Shown: piece after piece, positions 47,987 to 59,699 of the stretch
How positions within the stretch are numbered: position 1 is the first letter of the stretch
Layout of the letters: each line of letters starts with the position of its first letter
DNA from: Polytrichum commune
Taxonomy: Eukaryota > Streptophyta > Polytrichopsida > Polytrichales > Polytrichaceae
Length of the DNA stretch: 64,000 bases
Assembly: GCA_950295325.1 (NCBI GenBank)
Contig: OX485807.1
Coordinates: 34,130,440 to 34,194,439, forward strand
Direction: 5' to 3'
Position numbers and translations under genes: made by a program
Notes under the pieces: generated by a model
What the model was told of the DNA's origin: nothing
Databases searched by the model: none
Seen by the model: only the letters and a program-made list of their open reading frames with translations

Positions 47987-49694
47987 ATACTATGTACAAA
48001 ATCCCAGCGATTCTTCAAAGGAATACCCCTTAGCCATGCTTCCTTCCGGCCTTGCCTTATTTCGTACAAAATTCTTCAATGTCTTCATGTACCTTTCTAT
48101 AGGGTACATCCATCTGGTGTGCACAAGACCACAAAGATCCAACTCCTCCACTAGGTGATACATCAAATATGTCATTACGTTGAACAAAGAGGGGGGGAAC
48201 TCTTTCTTAAGGATACACAATGTCATTGCAGCCTCCTCTCTTAAGTCCTTCATAGTGGTTGGGTCCAAGGTTTTGGCACATATTCGTTGAAAAACGCGAC
48301 TCAAACGAATTATTGCAAGCCTTGGTCCTTTGGGTAGTATAGTGTGAACACATAAAGGGAGGACCTGTTGCATGAGAATGTGATAATCATGGGCTTTTAA
48401 GCCCTTCAATTTTTGAGTCTCAGGATGTATCCGTTTCTTCAAGGAACTTGAGTATGAACTAGGGACCTTCAAATTTTGTATTATACCCACAAATGTCAAT
48501 CGATCCTCTGGGGACATCACATAGGGTGCAAGAGGTAAATAAAGGTCTCTGTTTCCATTGGGAATGGGCCATAAATTTGAATGTATGTTCATACCTTCCA
48601 TGTCTTTCCTTACAACCACCTTATCTTCTTCACCAAACATAACGTTCATTAAGTGTTCAATGAGATTTTTCTCGCAGTGCATTACGTCCAAAGTGTGGCG
48701 AATGAGTAGGTCCTGTAAAACCAACATAAATGATAAGATTTTGAGCATGGTGTTGCATATGTTACATACTTACATCATTTATACTTTAAAGTAACTTTGG
48801 ACTGCAGCTAGTTTGAAAATAAATAAACATTTTGGATTATACTCAACATTTGACTACAAGTAAGTGGAAAATGTTTTCATAGACTAAGAATGGGTTTATT
48901 TGACTTGTGCTTGCATCAAAAATTGATCATACTAAAAGGAAAAAGCTAGAGACCAACTAACCTGCCAATAAGGGAGTTTCCATAGAGCACACACTCTCTT
49001 CATTTCGTGCTTGTGTACAAGGTCTCTCTTAGCTCTAGCTTTTCCCCCTTTTGTAATCCATTCATCCCGTTCTGTGGCATTTTTTAAAATCTCATATGTA
49101 AGGAGAGCTCGTGCTTTTGTTCTTTTTTCCACCTTGCCATCAAACCAACTTTTCTTTTTTCGATAAGGATGTGAGTGAGCAAGTAGGCGTCTATGGCCTG
49201 TATAGGTCATTTTCCGCATAGGTTTGGAGTACCTTGCAATCATGTTTGGCCCACAATTTGGACAAGCCTTATAACCCTTGGTTACACACCCTGAAACAAG
49301 CCCGAGAGCTGGGAAATCATGTATGGTCCACATCAAAATAGCAGGTAGCAAGAACCGTTGGTTACCATTAATTGCGGCTACATCATATGCCCACACTCCT
49401 TGCCATAGCATGAGAAATTCTTCGAGAAGAGGTGCTAAATAAACATCAAAATTTTCATCCTTCACTGCTTCTTTCCCGGGAATGATAAGAGCCAACATGA
49501 CAAAAAAATCTTTTTGTCACAAGCCACAGAGGCAAATTATAGTTTAGAAGTACCATTGGCCATGTAGAGTGTGTGAGGCCAAACCCACCACCCTTAAGCG
49601 TCCTAGTCCGGGTGATGGTTTTGAGAATCACATGCATTCTACTAAAACTTGTAGTAGTATGAAATGTAACTTCCGTATCCGGGGACATCCACAT
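47987..49694 (-). pseudogene. CACTA/En-Spm transposase TNP2, truncated and frameshifted
   Basis: On the minus strand: STWPMVLLNYNLPLWLVTKR, then LALIIPGKEAVKDENFDVYL, then TIHDFPALGLVSGCVTKGYK and ACPNCGP (transposase_21 core). A clean GT-AG intron (48961-48713) leads to DLLIRHTLDVMHCEKNLIEH, and later LCGLVHTRWMYPIERYMKTL (DUF4218-like). A one-base shift sits at a T7 run (49502-49508 as A7 on plus). The N-terminal part is missing: the family sequence begins abruptly at about 49567, where it meets the inverted-repeat arm. TNP2 cuts and moves CACTA elements; this copy cannot make a full enzyme. Confidence 0.85.
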
Positions 49695-49949
49695 TGTTTA
49701 AAGTCATGATGCTTTATTAATGCTAGCCTCTTGAATAGATGTAGCGTGGGCCTTCTCAAGAGTCCAACCCGCGGCCTTAGCTACACATGCCCTTAAGGAC
49801 ATTCCTCTCGCCCCTTTAGTCTTGATTTTCCTTGTCTCAACATTGCGAGAATCCTTCACACTTTCCATCAACTCGTGTACTCGGTTTATTTCCGAGTGTG
49901 GGTACAAGCGTTGACAAACACTATTTTCTATTATCACAAACCTACACAC
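49568..49949 (-). repeat. Inverted-repeat arm 2
   Basis: Minus-strand frame ELMESVKDSRNVETRKIKTK then ARGMSLRACVAKAAGWTLEK; plus 'catcacccggactaggacgc' just inside. It pairs with 47150-47513. Similarity seems to continue weakly beyond 49950 ('tacaagcgttgacaaacact', 'tttcacccac'). Confidence 0.7.
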
Positions 49950-51539
49950 TCTATTAAAAACTCAACAATTCTCCCATCCAAGTTCATCCCTTTCACCCAC
50001 TATCTAATGCCTCTTGTTCCCCTAGTTTGCTAATAAACTAATTTAGTCTTAGCACGACTAGCCCAAGTTTCTAATTAAGCCCAAAGGCTTGTCACAAGCC
50101 TAACCCCTAATTAGGATGGCCCTTAATTAACTTGGCCTCTAATTGGCCTGCCTTTAATAAGTCTGGCTTCGGATTAGCTCTCGGCCCAATGCCAGCAGCT
50201 CCCAGTAATAGAAGCCTTGTAGTGCAGTCCATGTGGTACTTTTGGGCCACCCCCTTTCGAGGGAGCCTAAAAGTATCACACAAGCCCTTCGGTGAAGGTG
50301 GCCTGCATTTGCAGGCGCCCAAGCCGAACCCGGATGATAGGTGTATAACGTGAGTAGTTAGATTTTTAAGGGAGATTAAATATGCGTCGTAGTACCTCCG
50401 GAGGTTAGGCCTTAGTTTTTTACTAGTGTGGCTTTAAACTCCACTAACCAATTTCATATCTAGTTCTAACCTTAACCTACAACCTATTCTACGCGCAGAC
50501 GCACCAGCCTTGAAACCAAGGCAATCCTAATTTGTGAATTGGGATGGTTCTGATACACCCAACCGGGTGTGACTCATACCACCCTAACTCAACGAACGGA
50601 ATAACGACAATTTGATGGACCATTCAATTCTTCCTATTTCTTTATTTAGTTCTATTTAGTTTTCTAAGCGGGGGAACTTGGCCTAAGTCCCACCCTTCAC
50701 ACAAATTCCTTCTTAATTACTTACTTTTGTTTGCACGTCTTAACTTACTACATTAACATATTAGGCATCACCCCTTACCTCGGGTCTCTTGCCAACAAGG
50801 GTTTACGATTTATTTTGTATGTTTTGATTGTTAAATGTGTTTACACTGGATAGACCACGAAATGCAACTCAATGGGACCAGGGTGACGGGCGACCTGTAG
50901 GTTCAACCTGTTGCGCAATCTTCATAAATTGGGGCCATTACTCCCAATCTATGGGGCCAACAACATAATAGTGGATTCGCGGGTCATTAACCCCACCTTT
51001 CCACCAACAACATTCAGAGTGGTCGTGTCGGTGATTAATCCGACTTACCACACACGAAACTTGCTAATAAATGAAGCTACTACCACAAAACATACCAAGG
51101 GCCCCGAAAACAATGGAATTGGGTACTCCCTTGGCGGTCAAGTGGTCAAGCCACTTGACCTTACGAGATAGGTGAGTGGGTTTAGAGATGCGTACCTTAG
51201 CCGTGCTCCCTCCAATCCTAAATGGAAGGCTTAAGGTTAGTTAATTTACCTCAATTTTCCTCGGTTGATTTGGGCTTGATGTAGGCCGAGCCGCTACCTC
51301 CTTTCTTGCTCCACTTTCCGAGCGTCGACCTTGCCTCCTTCTTTGTAACTAGTTTGGTAGTAAGCGTACCTTAGTTAACAATTAAAATATAAAGTGTTAT
51401 TCTGCCCTGTAATTTAATCCTAAGCATAATATTTATACTTAGTGCACCAAATTATCTTTCCAATGATCTAAAAATCACTCTAATCGGATAAGAAATGCAA
51501 AAGTTATGAGGGTTGGAAGTGTGAGGTCGATTCAACCGA
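49950..51539. other. LTR-like non-coding DNA
   Basis: Contains 'ctaattaa', 'cctaattagg' and 'ggcccttaattaac' clusters near 50070-50150 and a GC-richer patch with 'aggtggcctgcatttgcagg' near 50296. No protein domains. Resembles the long non-coding ends of large LTR elements, but no boundaries are found. Confidence 0.4.
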
Positions 51540-52260
51540 CCCTTCCAACCCACCTATCTACCTTCTAACTTCAAAAATTCATAGCACATTCCTTACTACT
51601 TGGATCTAGGCTTTCCTTATACCATTGGAAAGCTATGAACAAGCTCTAACTAGAAAAATTATGACATCAGCAGGTTAAGCTAATAGAAATTCAGCGGACT
51701 CCTTGTAACACAGCAGTCAATCAAGAAGGCTTAAACTATGTATCTCGCCTTCAACAATTCATATCTAATTCAAATCTTAGTCAAATCAAACGTTCTATAT
51801 GACCCTGGAGAGATATTAAAAAGATGTATTTGATAAAAATATGTGATTAGAAAGGTAAGCCGAAGTGAACCCAGCAGGTCCTCTGTAATGCAGCAGTCAA
51901 CCAAAAGTTCTCAAACTATGTGTCCCATCTTGCACAATTCATATCTAATTCAAATCATGCTCAAATCAAATGTTCTAAGCCATTTTGGAAAGCTACACAA
52001 AAGTTCTACTTGGGAAAAATATAATTTCTTGGAATCAAAATTCCTATTGGGCTCGCAGGTCTGATCCAGCAGCCGCTACCCACAAGACCACCCAGTTTTT
52101 CTACTCCATCTTTGAAAATCCATAACTAATTGTCATCTCAACCAAATCATAAATGGGAAACGGCTATGGATAGCTATATGAAATCTCTCTAAGAGAAAAA
52201 TGATAAGTATCTTGTTCTAGCTTTTGAACTAAGCCTTCAGGGCATTGGCAGATGAGGTCT
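51540..52260 (-). repeat. 180-bp tandem repeat, four units
   Basis: The landmark 'ttcatatctaattcaaatc' or its variants recurs at 51578, 51758, 51938 and 52118, exactly 180 bp apart. Other shared blocks: 'ggaaagctatgaacaag', 'cagcagtcaa', 'aaactatgt'. Such arrays are common in large plant LTRs. Confidence 0.8.
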
Positions 52261-53400
52261 ATAATGCCTCTACTCAAAATTCTACCATCCAACCTACCTC
52301 TACAAAAGAAGGAATAATTTTGTTGGTGTGTTAATAAACACACAACCTAACTAGGAGAGAGAGAGTAGAGGAGGTTCTCAAGCCTTTCTTTTAGACCATT
52401 GAGAATACATGCTAAAGGATTTTTTCCTAACTACATTGAAGCAGGGCTTCGCCCAAAAACTAGAGAAAGAGAGAGAGCTACAAGGTGGAAGGAGGGGTTT
52501 TTAAACCCTCTCACAAAAGGGTTGGACCCCTCCTCCACCGGATCCATTTTTCAAACCCTTTCCCGAAATTTTGGCTCGGGGGTTTTCCCGGTTGAGGTTG
52601 CCACCCTCTCGCCGAGGTGGCTCCGACAAAAAACCTTTAGAAATCTTTCTAATTTTTCCGCCATCGAGTTGGCAAGGGGGCAAGTGGGCAAGTATCCCCC
52701 TTGCTCTCTTTCTTTTTTGTCTTCAAAAGTCTTCACGCCGATTTTATCTTCTTACGTAAAACACCTCCAATAGTCTTGTGTGCCTCACACTAACTAATAA
52801 ACTAACACTTGCTTAGCTAGCATCTACTAACATTTGCTTAATAACTAGCATCTACTAATATTTGCTTAGCTAGTTGTTTTTACTAGCTAGCACATTTTTT
52901 CTACTTTGCTATCTTCTAGCACTACTTAGTTTCATTTTGACCTTCCTTCTTCTAGGCTAAATGCTAAATGAACTAATTTTTTCCTAAATTCTCTATCAAT
53001 TCTAACTTTTAATGCTAACATTCGAACTAAAAGTGATCCCGCAGAGTGGTGGACCACTCAAAGGGTTCACATATGTCGGCCATCAGGGGAGCTGCTCGTT
53101 CGAGCGCTACGAACACCAGCTCTTGCTCGCACGCCAATCCTGGGTAAGAACAACGCGTTCCTAGCATCATTGAATCTTCCGACGTTGGTGAAGCCGCGGT
53201 GCGTCTAATCTCTTTGGAGGTTCATCCACTTACCCTCAGTTCAAACCCTTGTGCACTTGCACGGTGGAAGAGCGCAACCAAGGCAGGCCAGATCCTCTTC
53301 GGCCCTTTTGTCTTTGCGAGTGCTTTGTATTGCCGCGTCTTTGCTTTGTCTTGCTTTCTGCCTTTGCTTGTCTTTGCTTTGTGCCGAAACCTTAGCGTCA
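52261..53400. other. LTR-like non-coding DNA
   Basis: A (ga)-rich spot near 52350-52370, an inverted C/G-rich area at 52500-52700, and 'gctagcatctactaa' repeats near 52816-52860. Frames here come from composition. No gene seen. Confidence 0.4.
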
Positions 53401-54035
53401 AAACCCTTCTGTCAAAACCCTCAAGCCACCTTGTGTCGAAACCCTTGTGACAAAACCCTTGTGCCACCTTCTTGGTTTCTTTGTCTTGCTTTGTGCTTTG
53501 TCTTGCTTCTCCATTGCTTCTCTTTGCTTCTCTCCTGCGATCAAGAATTTGAGCTTTCGCAGCATCCTTGTACCTCCTGTAAATCCAGAAACCCTTGTGC
53601 CGAAACCCTTGTGCCACCTTCTTGAAACCTTTGAAGCCGCTTTGTGCTTTGTTTTGCTTCTCCGTTGCTTCTCTTTGCTTTTTTCCTGCGATCAAGAATT
53701 TGAGCTTTCACGGCATCCTCGTACCTCCTGCAATCCAGAAACCCTTGTGCCGCAAGGGTTTAGGGAAGTGTAAACCCTTTTGTTTACCCGCCCTCCCCCC
53801 CCCCCCTTTTTCCCCCCAAGTCCATGTTCATCCATCATTATGTTCCTTAGTTCATGATCATCATTACTAAGGCCCCTAATCATCGCATGGGGTCCAAAAC
53901 CCTTGAAACCTTTGTCTTGCTTTGTGCTTTGTCTTGCTTCTCTTTGCTTTGCCGTTGCTTCTCTTTGTGCTGAAACCCAATCCAGAAACCCTTGTGCCGC
54001 AAGGGTTAAGGGAATCATCACATGGGGTCCAAAAC
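53401..54035 (+). repeat. ~151-bp repeats of 'aacccttgtgcc' and 'gctttgtcttgcttctc' blocks
   Basis: Two fuller units (about 53441-53587 and 53588-53737) and partial units near 53270-53400 and 53890-54035. The spacing between the two 'cctgcgatcaagaatttgag' landmarks (53534, 53685) is 151 bp. A palindrome AACCCTTGTGCCGCAAGGGTT closes units near 53740 and 53988. Poly-C lies at about 53793-53810. Confidence 0.75.
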
Positions 54036-54122
54036 CCTTGAGCTGAACATGACAAAGTAGATTGATTTGGAATGGGGCATCCAATGGATGTGAATGGATT
54101 TATTAGAACATTGGCTAACATG

Positions 54123-55079
54123 TGTCGCGCACCTCTCCATGAGGAGTGCCCGAAAGACCATGGGCACAAGGGGGACCCCGGAGTGACACCTGGGACTTGT
54201 GGCGCCGTCGGTGAGAGGGCCCAAGTGATCCTAGTGTGGGTGAGGGCCCTGGGCGTTGGGAACGCCTCCCACCCACGGATACTAGGAGGCATGAGGGTAA
54301 GGCCAAGAGCTATGCGTAGCTCATGGCGTGGTGATTCTAGAATGCTCAAGAACACCTAAATCGGAGGTGTGAGCTAGGAGTTATGGCCATTTGAGTGGGG
54401 TGCTGTCCCGGGACAGCGCCCTGGTACAGCAGTGCCTGGGAGTGATTCCCGGGACTGCCAAGGTTCAAACAGGCATAACTTCCTCACTACTTGCCCAAAT
54501 GGGGCAAGTGAGGCATCCATCAGCATTTACGTGAAGCGTAGATGAAGATGGAGTGGTTGTTTGTTAGCATCAGACATCATACAAGGAAGTTATGATGGTC
54601 TGAAGCTGCTAGGGTTTAAAGGAAAATGTCTACTTGGCCCCAACTCTTGGTAGAGAGACAAGAGGTTTCTTGAAGGTGGGGTAGAGGCCCCGCGTAGAGT
54701 CCTAGAGGCTTATATGGGTGAGGTGGTGTGGCCTCACCCACCCGAGGCCGAACAACAAGGCCTCCATGGGCATTGGCCCATTGTGAGGCCATAGTTGCCT
54801 AGTATGCTTCGGGTTGTTGTAGTGTTGCTCCGGCAACGCGATGATCAACGTAGGATTGGACTTCCATCCATGGAAGTCCACATCGAAGAAATGGGTTACC
54901 GATTAAGGGGCGAGTCCCAAAAGCAAAGTGGGAGGGTTGGTTCCCTCCTATGAAGTATAAGGTCCGGGGTAGGAGGAGCTAACCATTAGCATGGCGGAAT
55001 GTGAAGGGTTAGCGCTCGTAACCTTTGCTAGAAAGGAAAATTGGCAAGATTGCTAAGGGGGCTAGTGAGGGTTGCGACA
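54123..55079 (+). mobile_element. Long terminal repeat (5' LTR or solo LTR with PBS)
   Basis: Starts TGTCGCGCACC and ends GGTTGCGACA: TG...CA ends with a 6-bp inversion TGTCGC/GCGACA. Length 957 bp. A primer-binding-site match follows two bases later. No second LTR is in the window. GC-richer than its flanks. Confidence 0.65.
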
Positions 55080-55081
55080 CG

Positions 55082-55100
55082 TGGTATTAGAGCAGGGTTC
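55082..55100 (+). promoter_or_regulatory. Primer-binding site, initiator tRNA-Met type
   Basis: TGGTATTAGAGCAGGGTTC differs by one base from the classic TGGTATCAGAGC core, and that base is a C-to-T change. It stands 2 bp after the LTR end, the usual spacing. Confidence 0.75.
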
Positions 55101-55152
55101 CAATTTTTGAGCTAGCACTTTGAGGGAGACATGGTTATCAAATGTGCGGGTT

Positions 55153-57607
55153 ATGATGGTGAACCCGTCTAATTTTGACCAACAAAGTGTGTTCTTTGCA
55201 TTGAGTAGGTTTCCTTCTATTCATCAACCTATTCTTGATAAAGCAACTTCAGAACTTGTAAACACATTCCAATTACAAGTTTGTTTACCTCGATCAGAGG
55301 GTGTGTTGGAAGGAGTTTCCACACCTAGACGTAGTAGGCGATTGCAAAGAGGAAGCTGTAAAAAAACTAGTGGTGGTAGAGTCATTAGACGATGACAAAA
55401 GAAAATCTGATGTTGATTTTGAAGTTGATGCAAGTGAAAAGAGTTCTAGCAGCTCCACAAAAGATACATCCCAGCCTAATAAAAATGTACACTTTATTTT
55501 GCTAGTACATTCATTTATTTTATGTCTTTGCTAGTTACTCATTTATTTTGTTTGTATGGTAGGTCATGACTTGTCAAATGTGTGATCTGTATGTTTAGGA
55601 GGTGGTTGTGCAACATTGGAAGAAGAGGAGCAGAGTGAAGAATCCAGGCAATAAAATGGCAAAAAACAAAAGAAAAGTAGTTGAAGATCCATTACTTGCC
55701 GATGTTGGCGAGGATGATGAGTTGTGGTTGGGAGAATTTGACTTGGACGATGAGGATGATGAGCTTGATGACCCACCACCTGCTCAACCCAATCCACATG
55801 TATTTAGCTTCTTTCACTGTATGTCTGCTGTTGGCATTGTAGCTCTGATATAATACCTCAAGAGTCTTAGATAAATATTACCTTATACCCACCATGTGAA
55901 GACGACTTAATCAATAAGATACTTGAAATGCATTGTTGTATAATGCTCAGTATTTGCTTTGAACATATGCACCATATGTAGCCGCTCCCTCAAATGCAAA
56001 ACCTACAGAATCCGCAATTGGCAATGTTACTTCAAGCACTGGGACAACAACCACCTCCACCACAACATGTAGCCTATCCTAGTGTCGGTAAAAAATCAGG
56101 GCAACATGCTAGGAGCTCTGATAGTTGGACTACTCAATCAGGTATGTTGGAAAACATCTGCTTTATTTTTTTCTCTACTTTGTGTACCCCGCGTCATTAA
56201 TTCTGATCATTATTTCTGCATTTAAGTATTCCTAATCATTAATAGGTTTTGCAGACATCGGCCCCACCCATACCTGCACCTACCATACTAACATCCAATT
56301 TGGAGCCGATGTCGACACCGATTTTAGAGTCCAAATACCAGGAGAGTCTGCCTTGGAACGCACTGTAAGATTGAGAGCTCGAAGGAGGAAAATTGAAGCG
56401 GATGGAAGAGCTGAGGCAATTATCCGGAAAGCAGCGGGGAAGAAACCTTATTGGGTGAGGTGTAATGCCAGAGGTTGTCCTACTAGCAATAGATTGTATT
56501 TGTGGGAAGCGACACTTCGAGGATACTCCCATGCGTTGGATTTCAGCATTGTTGACCTACACGATCAACCTGCCACGGCAATTGAAGCAATCAGACGTCG
56601 GTTGGATGAGTCATGGGAGTATGTGGATTATAATCTACATAACATGGCTTTTGAAAAACACCTGAAGCAAATTTTGAAGAACAAAAAATATCTAATTAAA
56701 TCTCGCATTGAGGGTACCAAAGAAAAACCAAGGACATGCACTCAAGAGCATTGGGAGAATATGAAATTGCTCATCAAGCGCCCAGAAAAAATTGCAGAGG
56801 CAGAAAGGTTGAAGGCAGCACGTGGATGCCAGCAAGCAACAACGAGGTCCGGTCATGGAGACTTTATCCGAGAGGGTTTGGTAAGTGATGTTGTTTGTTG
56901 GTTGGTTGGTTGGTTGGTTTATTGTCTTTCTTATTTGTTTAGTTGTTATAAATTATTTATGGCATTGTAGAAGGAAGAGCTTGGCAAGACATCCACAAAT
57001 GAGGAAATCAATGTTGAAATCAAGAAATTAAGGGGTGCCAAGAAACAAAGAAAATGTACCTCAGGGATCTCTGCAGTCTTACGGGTAAGTTTGGATAGGG
57101 ACGATAGTTGGGCTTTGTTATTTGGGATGTGTTGTGTTCTTAGGTATTTTGATTTGGGTTGTGCTGGTACATATGTCTACTTGGTCATTGGATTTACTTG
57201 GTACATATGTCTACTTGGTCATTTGTGTACTTGGTCATATGTCTCTTTACTTGGACATATGTCAACTAAATAACTTTAGCTGATGTGTGTGTTTGAACTG
57301 TTGTAGGAGGTAAATTCTGAGGTTGGTGGAGGTGAAAGAGCCTCAAATCATGAAGCCCATGAATCTGGTAATCGAACACTAGAGGGGAGGATATCCCGAA
57401 TGGAGGGAAAAATAGATGAGATGTTCAATTTGCTTTCAACGTTCGATCCAAGAATGATCCAAGAATGTAAGCATGTGTGTGATGCATGTGAGATTTGCTT
57501 TAATTTTTTTTTAAATTAACAAGATCACTATAAATTGAAACTAATATGTAATTTGAATGGAACATGCAGTCGAAGAGGTGTGCAAGTGTGAATGTAATGA
57601 ATTCTAA
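55153..57607 (+). CDS. Multi-exon CACTA-associated protein (Transposase_24-like), first exon frameshifted
   Basis: Exons: about 55153-55486, 55600-55800, 55982-56141, 56255-56880, 56971-57084, 57307-57466, 57570-57607. Junctions are GT-AG and phases fit from 55486 to the stop. Exon 1 changes frame at an A7 run (55360-55366), where TPRRSRRLQRGSCKK passes into VESLDDDKRKSDVDFEVDAS. Then come an acidic stretch (EDDELWLGEFDLDDEDDELD), a proline/glutamine-rich part, and a basic domain. The domain reads KKPYWVRCNARGCPTSNRL, RRRLDESWEYVDYNLHNMAF and KKYLIKSRIEGTKEKPRTCT, like the C-terminal half of Transposase_24. It ends with a short coiled coil (RISRMEGKIDEMFNLLSTF) and CKCECNEF. Family members accompany TNP2 in CACTA elements and probably bind DNA. 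It may be the second gene of such an element, or a captured copy. Confidence 0.6.
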
Positions 57608-58021
57608 TTTTGGGTTGGTTGCTCAAGGCATAATTGAAGATTGTCTAGGTGATAAGTGCAATGGAGATGAGATTCCAGAGTGATGTTTTGATATCTTGAT
57701 ATATAAAATGTAGGTACAACATATGAAGCTACAGTATCCACAGTCCGGGGGATCCTCCACAAATACGCATGAAGGATGCTAAATATGCACCAATTTTATG
57801 GAGAAAATCAAATTTGAATCTTCTTAGTCAATTTGCCCAATTTTTGTAAAAAAAGTGGGAAATTCATTTTAGAATAGAGAGTCTATATTTTGACTATATA
57901 TCTACTAAAGCAATGTTCATATACATGTTTTCTATTTACAATTATTTAAATTATTCTATGTTTCCGGTTGGATATGTTCTAATATCACATGCATGGTTGA
58001 CGCATATTTATTGGCCAGTGA
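57608..58021 (+). other. 3' flank of the preceding gene
   Basis: AT-rich; includes 'gatatataaaatgtagg' near 57696. No gene. It ends where LINE homology starts. Confidence 0.4.
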
Positions 58022-59520
58022 GAAGTTAAAATGAAGTTGGCTCAATCCCAATGCAGCCGGGAAAATTGATGTAGGAATTTTCCTAGCCAATAAATATACT
58101 AGGTTAGTTACAACATCGGGATCCCTTTATCACGATAGGGTAATTTGGGTTCAATTGGAACGAGCAGAAGGGAGTATTGTTGGGCTTGCATGCGTACCTA
58201 TACACAACATTCCCACGGATAGCAGGCACTTATGGCACATCCTTATAGATTTCTTCCCTAAAGATTGTAAATGGATTATCGGAGGTGATTTTAACACGAC
58301 TAAGCGTAACGAAGATAAGTCGCACGATTGCGGGTTGGCTATTAGTGACATAGAAAGGTACACTTGGAAGGAACTACTAAATTCCCTACAAGTAGGTGAT
58401 AAGTATGTATATTAAAGAAGACCTCGATTCTCTTGGGACAACGGACAAAAATGAATAGGCCTAGGACTAGCACAGCTTGATAGTCTCTACACTCCCGTTT
58501 GAAGCAAACTAAATATACATCAAATAAAATACTTCATCCACGGCTGCTCCGTGGAGTCGGATCATTCTCGGTTCACCTTGAGCTACATATAAGTACTGGG
58601 AAAGGTAGGAAAACTCATTTTAAGTGAAATATATCCTACCTTCAAGGCAACATAAAAATAAAATGGAGGCAATTTGAAAAGCCTTACCGGAGGATGCAAC
58701 TTTTTCCTTCAAGCTTAGGAATGTTCTTAGATTCTATAGATAACCAGAAAGTAAAAAAAAAAAAAAAAAAAAATTGAATTAGATATACTAGCTAAAATAG
58801 AAATTGTCACAGCAAATGTTCATAAGGATATTAACAATTTCGAGAAGTAAAGAGAAGTTAATAGGCTTAGGGCAGTTATGGTCAATATTGAAAAAATGAA
58901 AGCAAAAGGGGCCACTATAAGATCACGAGTCAAGTGGCAACAAGTGGGTGATAAGCGCTTAAAATAAATTTTTATGTTAATAAGATCAAAGATTACCCCA
59001 GCCGTGATATTAGAACTCCAAGATCACTGCGGACGGCCAGAGGCAAAACACCGGATTACAATGGCGTCATGGTGAAATTCTTCCAAAAGATGTGTCACAT
59101 CAGAGGTGAGGATCTTCACCTTCTGAATCTCCAAGGCATAAAATAGAGACAATTAAATGAAAGAACGACAAAATGGTTAATTTGTTTGATACCTAGGTAA
59201 GGTCATACTGAAAATTTTAATTATTGGAGGCGTATCACCTTCTTTTCGTTAAATTATAAAATATATCCCAAAAAATTATAAATTAAATTACAACCAATGT
59301 TAAAAGATGTTATTAGCCCGGAACAAACGGCCTTTCTATCATTGAGGTTCATACTAGGCAACGTAGTCCTAATTCAAGAAATATTACATTGGGCTAGGGC
59401 CTCGAAACGACCTTCTATATTTTTTAAGCTTGATAACTCTGAAGCTTACGATAAAGTGTCTTAATATTTTTTTCATCCATGTCATGAACCTTCAATCTTA
59501 ACGCTAGGGACGTAAACCAA
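58022..59520 (+). pseudogene. LINE ORF2 remnant (endonuclease and reverse transcriptase), 5'-truncated
   Basis: Begins abruptly at about DVGIFLANKYTRLV and continues through FFPKDCKWIIGGDFNTTKRN, the GDFN motif of AP-like endonucleases. Later fragments in shifting frames match the reverse transcriptase: NYWR-type 'ILIIGGVSPSF', then EQTAFLSLRF-like sequence at about 59320-59350, and 'FKLD...AYDKVS' at 59430-59460, which is RT motif A. Many stops. A poly-A run interrupts it at 58753. Over 1.5 kb is missing upstream, as is normal for LINE insertions. It may or may not be the same element as ORF1 at 42.98 kb. Confidence 0.7.
58753..58773 (+). repeat. Poly-A run (21 A)
   Basis: Uninterrupted A tract inside the LINE ORF2 remnant, so not its 3' tail; it probably grew by slippage. 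Confidence 0.8.
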
Positions 59521-59699
59521 TTCTTCTACAATAAAATAGCAAAAAAACTAGAATATTGAAGTAATATATAAATCTTATGATTGTATAGAACATAATCTTA
59601 TGTAATTTCGATATAAAGAATTTATTATTCTAATGACAATTTAGAACGGCTCCTTAGATTGGGCGTGATAGCAGTCGTTAAAAGATGTGGGGCCCTGAA

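Noticed and set aside
53197..53870. Frames of 80-157 codons rich in Leu, Cys and Phe
   Set aside because: They read through the 'cttgctttgtgctttg' tandem repeats in all frames and so are repeat artefacts.
45095..58022. Idea that one LINE spans 42.98-59.5 kb with a single 13 kb CACTA nested in it
   Set aside because: No CACTA end or resumed ORF1/early ORF2 sequence is visible at 58.0 kb, and the ORF2 copy looks simply 5'-truncated; left open but not claimed.
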